Origin: Micropterus salmoides | Taxonomy: Eukaryota; Chordata; Actinopteri; Centrarchiformes; Centrarchidae | DNA length: 64,000 bases | Reading direction: 5' to 3' | NCBI RefSeq assembly: GCF_014851395.1 | Contig: NW_024040707.1 | Coordinates: forward strand, 20,268,457 to 20,332,456 | Shown: positions 60,501 through 64,000 of the stretch, piece by piece | How positions within the stretch are numbered: position 1 is the first letter of the stretch | Layout of the letters: each line of letters begins with the position of its first letter | Notes under the pieces: model-generated | Seen by the model: the letters and a program-made list of their open reading frames with translations, nothing else | Database searches by the model: none | Told to the model about the DNA's origin: nothing | Made by a program: the position numbers and the translations under genes

Positions 60501-61856
60501 ATGAATGGTTGTGTTCACAATTGCAGCCATATTTGTGGGCATTGTGCAAATGAGGTTGCGTTAGCTGTGCATGTAGGTATACACCTATAGCTTGTGTGAA
60601 TGAAATGTGTACGTGTGTGTATATGCCACATTGTTCCAAAATGAAATATCCAGCATTTGAGAAACATGAACCAATCTTACCTATATTTCTGTGCGTCTTT
60701 AACAAAATAGAACATAGCAAAATATTTGCTCATTTTAAGGAAAAGGGTAGTTTTTTTCAAGTTTCTTAAAACAGGCTCACATGATGATATGAATGTTTAA
60801 AGAGCTTTTAGTCGCTGTAATGCTGGGTGTGGTGTGAAGGGGTTCCTTCTTAATGCCAGTGTAAGAGATGTGGGGGGGGGGCAAGATCCACAATCTATGT
60901 TCCATGCAAAAAACTAGTGACCAATAACACCCAATGTATATAGAAGCACGTGCATATTGTATTAAGAGACAATTGATAAAAATCTGAACCTATCCTTTAA
61001 GAGATAATGTTGCTTAAGACCCTATTAGACAACATTGTCTCCACAACTGCATCCCCTATGATGTATAAATGTTGAACTCATTTTTTCCCCCCTCTCAAAA
61101 TGGGTATGTAACATTTTGGAATAGAGCCACTGTTTTTTAGGTTGTGTGAATGAACGTGTAGGTCTGTGGGTTGAGTGTGTTGTGTGTATGTCGGGGCTGT
61201 GGCTGAAGCGGCTGTGTCTCTGCCAGGTGTTTCGGGAGCAGGCCATTGATGGAGAGACATTACCGCTGCTCACTGAGGAGCACCTGCTCAACACCATGGG
61301 ACTAAAGCTGGGGCCTGCGCTCAAGATCCGCACACAGGTACACACACACCACAGACCTGCGTGTGTGTTTGCGTGTGATCAAGTGGACTTGTGTGTCTGA
61401 ATGAGTTTCTGTCCATAGGCCCAAGACAAACTGCTAGCGTAGCATAGACTATTCCCCTTAAAGTAGCCAGCCCCAAAGACTACAGCCTCTCTTCTTCTCT
61501 CTCTAACAGCATTAGTCCATTATGCATTACTCGACAGGCTGTTCTGACAGTCTTATGGTCTCCTCTCCACTCCTCAGGTGGCGCGGCGTGTTGGCAGACT
61601 TTTCTACATGACTGGATTCCCGCTGGCGTTCCCGTTTCCGCCTTCTGCCATACTGCGCCCCCCAGAGCGGGATCGGGACCCTCTGACCACGCCATCTGAC
61701 ACCCCTTTGCCCTCGTCTCTGTCACTGCCCCACAGACCCACCTCCACCAGCAGCAGCTCCTCTCCTTTCAGCGGGCCCACCCCAGGGTGCTCTTCCCCCA
61801 AGCAGGAAAACGGCTCCATGGTGGTGGGAAGATACGAGGCCAAAACTCCTTCGTAG
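12375..61856 (+). CDS. samd11: SAMD11 ortholog (SAND-type + SAM domain nuclear protein), 14 coding exons, 889 aa
   Basis: This is the whole coding span; the protein comes from joining 14 exons listed separately. Spliced length is 2670 nt including the TAG stop, and all junction phases agree. Recalled human SAMD11 (about 840 residues in the long form) matches along its length: the MPA-KKE start, the CIEVECG and WLTPNEFQFVSGRETAKDWK blocks, MSKGILQVHPPICDCPGCRI, PAQAE.FA.QQE, LLRQKELES and the SAM domain. Domains: His/Pro-rich 1-80; SAND-type module about 91-182 with KDWK at 142-145; ΨKxE SUMO-type motifs at 4-7 and 227-230; basic Ser-rich 282-308; Pro-rich 416-450; Gln/acidic 497-660; SAM about 737-804. 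In mammals SAMD11 is nuclear, enriched in photoreceptors and associates with PRC1; I infer the same here. I see no frameshift or internal stop. One human internal segment was not found (see findings). Confidence 0.96.
12829..13947 (+). other. samd11 intron 1
   Basis: This 1.1-kb GT-AG intron splits the SAND-type domain after Lys151. It has a short CA run at 13508-13524 and no other recognisable element. Confidence 0.9.
13948..14039 (+). CDS. samd11: samd11 coding exon 2: second part of SAND-type domain
   Basis: It encodes residues 152 (split) to 182. The acceptor is a T-rich tract ending TTTTTCAG at 13947; the donor is GTG|GTAAGA at 14039/14040, phase 0. The peptide contains MSKGILQVHPP followed by a Cys-rich CDCPGC, one of the best conserved parts of SAMD11. 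Met159 (13968-13970) corresponds to the start of the shorter human isoform as I recall it. Confidence 0.97.
14383..14467. repeat. Teleost SINE/LINE-tail-like repeat
   Basis: TCAAGTCAGTTTTATTTATA followed by AAATCACAAATTTGCC and an ...AATCTGTACCC end is a common teleost retroposon tail. Confidence 0.6.
15913..15964. repeat. (CA)26 microsatellite
   Basis: Longest perfect dinucleotide run in the window, 52 bases, preceded by a TC-rich stretch. Confidence 0.98.
16355..17625. repeat. Interspersed repeat split by a LINE fragment
   Basis: A repeat beginning near AAGCAACATTATGCAGT (16358) runs to about 17085. A motif in it (GGCAGAGGC..., GAGACCGAAGA at 16595-16620) recurs at 17566-17590 after the LINE fragment. 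Either the LINE landed in a longer element or two copies flank it. Confidence 0.55.
17200..17545 (-). pseudogene. LINE ORF2 C-terminal relic
   Basis: The minus-strand frame reads GNRAARVIKTAQKIIGTHL, then EVRCLHRAQRIIKDSTH, then a LQSSFSPKL motif. This is the order seen after the reverse transcriptase domain in ORF2 of teleost LINEs (R.....KII, RCL.RA..I..D..H, NSF.P.). Only the tail is present, without catalytic motifs, so it is dead. Confidence 0.7.
20195..20224. repeat. (CA)15 microsatellite
   Basis: Perfect 30-base CA run next to the retroposon tail at 20228. Confidence 0.97.
20228..20287. repeat. Short retroposon-tail fragment
   Basis: AATCAGATTTATTTTGCCAA followed by an AAGGAGTTT end resembles the common teleost 'AATCAGATTTATTGGCCAAG' tail, next to a CA run. 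Confidence 0.5.
22258..22289. repeat. (TG)n microsatellite, one interruption
   Basis: TG run with a single TA step in the middle. Confidence 0.95.
26271..26446 (+). CDS. samd11: samd11 coding exon 3: basic/acidic linker with SUMO-type motif
   Basis: It encodes residues 183-240 plus two bases of codon 241. The acceptor ends TTGTGCAG at 26270; the donor is AGAG|GTGAGG at 26446/26447, phase 2. The peptide begins NRGRLAEKRT as in human NRGRLADKRT, then a Ser/Asp/Glu stretch, and has IKQE at 227-230, aligned with human LKQE. Confidence 0.95.
31467..31487. repeat. (TC)n microsatellite
   Basis: About ten TC units in intron 3. Confidence 0.95.
32380..32780. promoter_or_regulatory. Candidate intronic enhancer (intron 3)
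   Basis: GC-rich patch free of simple repeats, with a MARE-like GCTGACTCAG (32473-32482) and homeodomain-type CTAATTACC near 32645. Regulatory role is inference from composition and motifs only. Confidence 0.3.
34546..34564. repeat. (TG)n run in the exon 4 acceptor tract
   Basis: TG units fill the place of the polypyrimidine tract up to TACAG at 34565-34569. Confidence 0.97.
34570..34679 (+). CDS. samd11: samd11 coding exon 4
   Basis: It completes codon 241 (Ser) and encodes residues 242-277 plus the first base of 278. The acceptor TTACAG ends at 34569 and sits directly behind a (TG)n run. The donor is ACAG|GTAGGA at 34679/34680, phase 1. The peptide DSDLSTIISNLHHTRQHGMPE aligns with the human stretch around NLPTLISSVHRSRHLVMPE. 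Confidence 0.93.
34710..34754. repeat. (GC/GT)n run after the exon 4 donor
   Basis: GCGT units followed by 28 bases of GT, starting 30 bases inside intron 4. Confidence 0.95.
37985..38193. mobile_element. Palindromic MITE-like element
   Basis: Ends TATTAGGGCCACATTAAG and, on the reverse strand, TATTAGAGTCACATTAAG. A second inner pair (AAATGTCGAGAATAAAGT at 38061 and its reverse complement at 38131-38148) means nearly the whole 209 bp can fold on itself. Confidence 0.8.
41605..41639. repeat. (CAGA)n then (CA)n compound repeat
   Basis: Six to seven CAGA units run into a short CA tract. Confidence 0.95.
41947..42039 (+). CDS. samd11: samd11 coding exon 5: basic Ser-rich segment
   Basis: It completes Asp278 and encodes 279-308 plus one base of 309. 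The acceptor has a long TC-rich tract ending GTTTACAG at 41946; the donor is AAAG|GTAAGA at 42039/42040. At 93 nt and phase 1-1 it could be skipped in frame. DLLGKRRSFSP aligns with human DLLGKRLGRSP. The basic patches (KRR, KKSR) could help nuclear import; that is inference. Confidence 0.94.
42526..42550. repeat. Transposon-end fragment
   Basis: GATTTGGGTGAACTGACCCT and following TTTAA is the reverse complement of 3645-3668 with about three changes. Confidence 0.5.
42929..42966. repeat. (CA)19 microsatellite
   Basis: Perfect 38-base CA run in intron 5. Confidence 0.97.
45250..45414 (+). CDS. samd11: samd11 coding exon 6
   Basis: It completes Glu309 and encodes 310-363 plus one base of 364. 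The acceptor ends CTCTTCAG at 45249; the donor CACG|GTCAGT at 45414/45415 is weaker than most. At 165 nt and phase 1-1 it is skippable in frame. The core MSPEEHYRRMMSALSEQ aligns with human MAPEDHYRRLVSALSEA. Confidence 0.95.
48292..48320. repeat. (AC)n microsatellite
   Basis: 29-base AC run in intron 6. Confidence 0.97.
48538..48849. mobile_element. MITE-like element with GGCCAATTTATA ends
   Basis: The ends ATAGGCCAATTTATA and TATAAATTGGCCTAT are perfect inverted repeats, 312 bp apart. Inner TTCTGCGTC and GCGTAG strings near the two ends add partial symmetry. No ORF. The superfamily (Harbinger or Tc1/mariner) is unsettled because the duplication is ambiguous. Confidence 0.75.
48871..49519. 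mobile_element. Putative TTAA-flanked non-autonomous DNA transposon
   Basis: The left end TTAAAGGGGCACTCGACTAA and the reverse complement of the right end TTAAAGGTGTACTCAAGCGA agree at most of the first 14 positions. TTAA at both outer edges fits a TTAA target site (piggyBac or Kolobok type). No transposase is seen. Confidence 0.6.
49697..49723. repeat. (AC)n microsatellite
   Basis: AC run with one AT step, preceded by a C run. Confidence 0.95.
50394..51888. mobile_element. hAT-like non-autonomous DNA transposon (1.5 kb)
   Basis: The left end CAGTTGTGGAAAGTAAC and the right end (reverse strand CAGTGGCGGAAGAAGTAC) are related. Flanking 8-mers ATCATTTT (50386-50393) and GTCATTTT (51889-51896) agree at 7 of 8. 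Inner AAGTA/TACTT-rich subterminal sequence is typical of this teleost family. No long ORF remains. Confidence 0.85.
52608..52761 (+). CDS. samd11: samd11 coding exon 7
   Basis: It completes Asp364 and encodes 365-414 plus two bases of 415. The acceptor has a T-rich tract ending TATTCAG at 52607; the donor is ACAG|GTAAGA at 52761/52762, phase 2. LRARQEALAAAVRNPAALEA aligns with human LRVRQEVAAAALRGPSGLEA; a six-Ser run (393-398) and QRRKQGL follow. Confidence 0.95.
52854..52877. repeat. (CA)n microsatellite
   Basis: CA run followed by a short AT run, about 90 bases after the exon 7 donor. Confidence 0.95.
53975..54350 (+). pseudogene. Tc1-like transposase relic, 3' half (first part)
   Basis: The + strand, read with several frame changes, follows the C-terminal half of a teleost Tc1-like transposase: a GGGAAATCTTAATG segment, CATGACAATGCC (HDNA, second catalytic Asp region), ATCCAACACCTTTGGGAT (IQHLWD), GTGGCTGAATGGGAGCAAAT (VAEWEQI) and GAAGAGTGGAGGCTGTTA. 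Deletions and stops make it inactive. Confidence 0.8.
54351..54540. repeat. LINE-tail fragment inside the Tc1-like relic
   Basis: AATCAGAAATACTTTATTGA and CCCCAAGGGGAAATT are a common teleost LINE 3' end (probably minus orientation), followed by A/T-rich TAAATAAATA text. Confidence 0.65.
54553..54632 (+). repeat. 5'-truncated LINE tail with 12-bp target duplication
   Basis: GCTGGGATTGGCTCCAGCCC...GCGACCCTGTACACAGGA then GGATGGATGG is a familiar teleost LINE end. It is flanked by GTTATGGTAATG at 54541-54552 and again at 54633-54644, a clean target-site duplication. Confidence 0.8.
54645..54716 (+). mobile_element. Right end of the Tc1-like relic
   Basis: GTTTGGAATGAGATGTACAA and TGTCCACATACTTTTAGGTA are the 3' end and inverted repeat of the Tc1-like element whose coding relic ends at 54350; the two retroposon tails sit between. 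Confidence 0.75.
55424..55449. repeat. (CA)13 microsatellite
   Basis: Perfect CA run in intron 7. Confidence 0.97.
55551..55580. repeat. (GA)15 microsatellite
   Basis: Perfect GA run directly after a G run. Confidence 0.97.
55766..55793. repeat. (CA)14 microsatellite
   Basis: Perfect CA run in intron 7. Confidence 0.97.
55920..56400. promoter_or_regulatory. Candidate intronic enhancer (intron 7)
   Basis: GC-rich with repeated homeodomain-type strings: GGCCTAATTATGG (55944 on), GGGATTAG (56189-56196; reverse CTAATCCC, an OTX/CRX-type site), TGTAATTACAT (56220 region) and AGATTAATTGG (near 56295). Function is not shown by the sequence alone. Confidence 0.35.
57505..57536. repeat. (TG)16 microsatellite
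   Basis: Perfect 32-base TG run in intron 7, about 350 bases before exon 8. Confidence 0.97.
57886..58001 (+). CDS. samd11: samd11 coding exon 8: proline-rich segment
   Basis: It completes Arg415 and encodes 416-453 plus one base of 454. The acceptor GTCCACAG ends at 57885; the donor is CCTG|GTGAGT at 58001/58002, phase 1. The peptide is Pro-rich, and ALGPHLRPPFLG is nearly identical to human. Confidence 0.95.
58002..58307 (+). other. samd11 intron 8
   Basis: This 306-nt GT-AG intron separates the Pro-rich exon from exon 9. A second possible acceptor (TTACAG at 58272-58277) lies 30 nt upstream of the used one; using it would insert 30 nt (10 codons) and would need checking for stops. Confidence 0.85.
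58308..58386 (+). CDS. samd11: samd11 coding exon 9
   Basis: It completes Gly454 and encodes 455-479 plus two bases of 480. The acceptor CTATGACAG ends at 58307. The donor CCAG|GTGTGT at 58386/58387 is the first GT of a GT repeat and lacks the usual A/GAG context. YGFLQPAQAEIFARQQEML aligns closely with human. Confidence 0.94.
58387..58636 (+). other. samd11 intron 9
   Basis: This 250-nt intron opens with a GT repeat at the donor. Nothing else is recognised in it. Confidence 0.85.
58637..59184 (+). CDS. samd11: samd11 coding exon 10: Gln-rich and acidic low-complexity region
   Basis: This is the largest exon. It completes Arg480 and encodes 481-662 plus one base of 663. The acceptor CTGCCTCAG ends at 58636. 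The donor is AGTG|GTAAAG at 59184/59185; I chose it because it restores the frame of the next exon. It starts with a helical ELLRQKELES segment, then QQQQ, HHHQQQQ, a stretch like human LVLNHGAAPLL, and a long Glu/Asp/Arg/Ser tract (about 595-660) with little conservation. Without the splice, translation would run on to TGA at 59250-59252. Confidence 0.92.
59185..59270 (+). other. samd11 intron 10 (86 nt)
   Basis: Very short GT-AG intron, near the lower limit for vertebrate splicing. It starts GTAAAG and ends with the tandem acceptor TTCAG|CAG, so the intron is 86 or 89 nt. Read through, it stays open to a TGA at 59250-59252. Its existence is inferred from the frame change needed to reach the conserved exon 11. 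Confidence 0.85.
59271..59429 (+). CDS. samd11: samd11 coding exon 11
   Basis: It encodes residues 663-715 plus one base of 716. The acceptor is a tandem TTCAGCAG: exon starts at 59271 or 59274 both keep frame and differ by one residue. The donor is ACAG|GTGAGA at 59429/59430. LPFGFPYANPYFHTG aligns with human LPLGFPYAVSPYFHTG. At 159 nt and phase 1-1 it is skippable in frame. Confidence 0.92.
59430..60189 (+). other. samd11 intron 11
   Basis: 760-nt AT-rich intron; a 10-G run lies near 59609-59619. No repeat or exon recognised. Confidence 0.85.
60190..60323 (+). CDS. samd11: samd11 coding exon 12: start of SAM domain
   Basis: It completes Gly716 and encodes 717-760. The acceptor TCTCTTTCAG ends at 60189; the donor is CACAG|GTGAGG at 60323/60324, phase 0. 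GGLFMDGED leads into ISKWSVEDVCGFISSLAGC, the first helices of the SAM domain, matching human VTKWTVDDVCSFVGGLSGC. Confidence 0.97.
60324..61226 (+). other. samd11 intron 12
   Basis: 903-nt intron inside the SAM domain coding region, phase 0. Nothing recognised besides a short G run near 60873. Confidence 0.85.
61227..61337 (+). CDS. samd11: samd11 coding exon 13: core of SAM domain
   Basis: It encodes residues 761-797, phase 0-0, 111 nt. The acceptor CTCTGCCAG ends at 61226; the donor CACAG|GTACAC at 61337/61338 opens a CA repeat. VFREQAIDGETLPLLTEEHL followed by the MGLKLGPALKI block is almost identical to human. The MGLKLG-PALKI region forms the end-helix interface by which SAM domains polymerise or pair. 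Confidence 0.98.
61338..61577 (+). other. samd11 intron 13
   Basis: 240-nt phase-0 intron late in the SAM domain; begins GTACACACAC. Nothing else recognised. Confidence 0.85.
61578..61856 (+). CDS. samd11: samd11 coding exon 14: end of SAM domain and C-terminal tail, stop
   Basis: It encodes residues 798-889 and the TAG at 61854-61856. The acceptor CTCCTCAG ends at 61577. VARRVGRLFY completes the SAM domain; the tail is Pro/Ser/Thr-rich with SSPKQENGS near the end, as in human SPKQENG. Confidence 0.97.
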   Translation: MARRVGRLFYMTGFPLAFPFPPSAILRPPERDRDPLTTPSDTPLPSSLSLPHRPTSTSSSSSPFSGPTPGCSSPKQENGSMVVGRYEAKTPS

Positions 61857-64000
61857 GAGTGGACAGGCAGGGGTGAGGAGGACAGACCTGCGTCTAACTA
61901 ACCAGAGGGGGGTGGGGGGGTGGGGGGCAGAGAGATTGACTCCCCCACCTTGGGACCTTTACGCTGAAATTTATGGGAAAATATTGGACTGGAATAAAAG
62001 ACAACTGGACGATATGGACCATATCCGACAAACAAATCAGCATCTGAGTTCCTCTGCAGTGGCTGTAGCCGAGCAGAATCCAAACAAACTGGGTTGGAAG
62101 GGAGACGTGAAGAGACAGAGGAAGAGAAAAAGGAGGAAAAGGAGACAGCTGGTCACAGACAGCCTGCCAAAAAAAAAAAAAAAAATAAAGGGAGCAAAGC
62201 CCTGCCACAAATGCAACATTCTTGCAAGTTAGACAGTCAGACGCTAGCGGAAACTCTTCCTTCCTTCCTGGGCTGGAGGAAGCTCGGCTCACTCTCTTGT
62301 CTCCGTCTCTGACTGCTCTCACCACAAGCCCTGCAGAACACAGGAATTAAAAAGAGACGCCTCTCCCCCTTTTTCTCTCCCTTCCTTCTCCTTGCCTGTT
62401 TCCCGAGGCCAAACGTCTTTTTTAGATGCTGGAGTTGAAGCATATGCTGAGCAGCACCAGATCTGACCAGCTCCCTCTTTATCACTGCAACTATGCATTC
62501 CACTGTCCCGATACCAAAGATGACCGGATGTGTGGAATTGTCTACTTCTTTTTGCATTATTGGTCTCAGAGAAAGACTGGTCCAACAGGGAAATGCTAGG
62601 CTAGTGCCTCAGATGGTGGGACTTGTAATTGAGGTGACACAGGTAGAGCTGTCATTTACTGACAAACAGACGCTTAAAAATGTTGGTGAAACCGAGAAGC
62701 CTCAATGGCGGCCATGATGTGTACGACTTACGCCATTGTACACTTGTGTTGTGACTACTGTGGGAGGTAGGAAAACCATGCAAAATTGTACAGAATCATG
62801 CTTAAGGTGAAAATATCCTGAAGGTTACACATACGTGGTACTTTTACTTTTTGTTAAATGTAGTTGCACGAATAAGGTTTTTGTTACTGAAAAATGTGAC
62901 TTGCTGAACTTTGGTGGTACTTTTGTTCATACTTTGTTTTGTTCTGCAATTTTTTTTTTTTTCAAAAAAAGTGTAATATTAAGACGCTCCAATCTTGAAT
63001 GCTACTTCAGCATATAAATATGAGGAAAAAGATATTTATAGGACTTTTGATGTAGTAGATAAAGATTATGATATGTATTATTATAATTAGCCCTTACAAT
63101 GGATTCCAAAGATACTTTTACTTTTTTTTCCTCTTGGTTGCAGGGAAAAGAAAGGCACAAAGCTCTTAATGCAAATGTTTTTGAATTTGTTATGGATTTT
63201 TTTTTTTTTTTTTTTTTTTTAACTACACAAGCAATTAAAGAATGGTCTCTAGATTTCCCTTCAAAAGTTTTGTCTTCATCCTATTTTTCTATTCACCACA
63301 CAGGTGAAATAAATCTTAAGAAATTCCTCTGCTTTCTCTTGAGTTCCTGCGTCAAAAAACTTGTATACGCCTTTTCCTCCTCAGGTGTTTGTGGTTCTTC
63401 TGTAAAAACGTGCAGAGGGAGAATGTGTGTGAAGGGGAGGTGACCCATGGGGGTCACAGTTCAGGTCACCACTAGCTGTCAAGAGTGTGAGGTTCAGCCG
63501 CAGGCCAAGGCCTCCCTTGCCTGTGGGGATAAACCTGACACCCCCCCCCCCCACACACACACACAGAGGACCAGAACCAGCCCCCACTCACTCTTACCTT
63601 CCTCCTTCAAAGAGTTTACACTGAAGCAGTACGTCTACACAATCTACTGGGACTTCGCATTGCTTTAGGCTGGGCCTCTGCACCAGAAGGTTCTATATTC
63701 ACTGAAAAAGACTACAGAAGAAATGTGATGACACAATTGTTTCTCAAGTCAGATTTTCATTGTGGCATTTAAATCCATGTCATACAACTCATCTGGCCTG
63801 CATTGTACACCAGTGAATGCATGCTATAATTGCTCACCAAACAAAAGGCCATTATCACCTTTAGTTTGGCGGTGAATGCTGCCGAAATGTGTAGTGAAGC
63901 CAAGAAAAAAATAAGGGGAGAAGTTGGTAGGAGGAAAGTGGTGTCTGTGCACTTGAATACACAGACAGAAAAGACAGTGGTCTGGGTGGGGGTGGGTGAG
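61857..64000 (+). other. samd11 3' UTR and downstream flank
   Basis: No coding sequence follows the stop. AATAAA hexamers at 61993-61998, 62184-62189 and 63308-63313 are possible poly(A) signals; the second lies at the end of a 17-A run. Homopolymer T runs occur at 62950-62962 (13) and 63197-63220 (24). The transcript end cannot be fixed, and the last few hundred bases may be intergenic. Confidence 0.6.

Noticed and set aside
1..64000. CRISPR array, prokaryotic operon, phage or integrative element
   Set aside because: No regularly spaced repeats with unique spacers, no dense coding and clear spliceosomal introns; the DNA is vertebrate.

Overview
The window is vertebrate nuclear DNA, almost certainly from a teleost fish. 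It has long AT-rich non-coding stretches, many CA/GT microsatellites, GT-AG introns of 86 bp to 12 kb, and interspersed repeats of kinds I know from teleost genomes (hAT-like, Tc1-like, small inverted-repeat elements, LINE 3' ends). It shows no prokaryotic operons, CRISPR arrays or phage-like blocks.

I can support one protein-coding gene, on the + strand: the fish ortholog of SAMD11, a nuclear protein with a SAND-type domain and a C-terminal SAM domain. I assembled 14 coding exons between 12375 and 61856. Every proposed junction is GT-AG and all phases agree. The sum is 2670 coding bases, an 889-residue protein. The order is: a His/Pro-rich N-terminus; a SAND-type module with a KDWK motif (about residues 91-182, exons 1-2); an acidic/SUMO-motif segment; basic Ser-rich segments; a Pro-rich stretch; a Gln/acidic low-complexity exon; and the SAM domain (about 737-804, exons 12-14). 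In mammals SAMD11 is a retina-enriched partner of Polycomb repressive complex 1 in photoreceptors; that role is carried over from family knowledge.

Layout: 1-12374 is 5' flank with no recognisable gene, containing a GC-rich patch at 5380-5730, a small inverted-repeat element at 6686-7038 and a 1.9-kb hAT-like element at 9081-11004 with another repeat inside it. Exon 1 lies in a GC-rich block. Introns 2, 3, 4, 6 and 7 (12.2, 8.1, 7.3, 7.2 and 5.1 kb) hold most of the non-coding DNA, including transposon relics, microsatellites, strand-asymmetric purine tracts and GC-rich patches with homeodomain or bZIP-like motifs that could be retinal enhancers. Exons 8-14 are packed into 4 kb. After the stop at 61856 there is 3' UTR or flank with several possible poly(A) signals; no neighbouring gene is visible.

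I did not find a new biological system. The most useful observations are the complete gene model, an 86-nt intron with a tandem NAGNAG acceptor whose retention would remove the SAM domain, the apparent absence of a human internal segment, microsatellites abutting splice sites, and nested transposons with readable target-site duplications.
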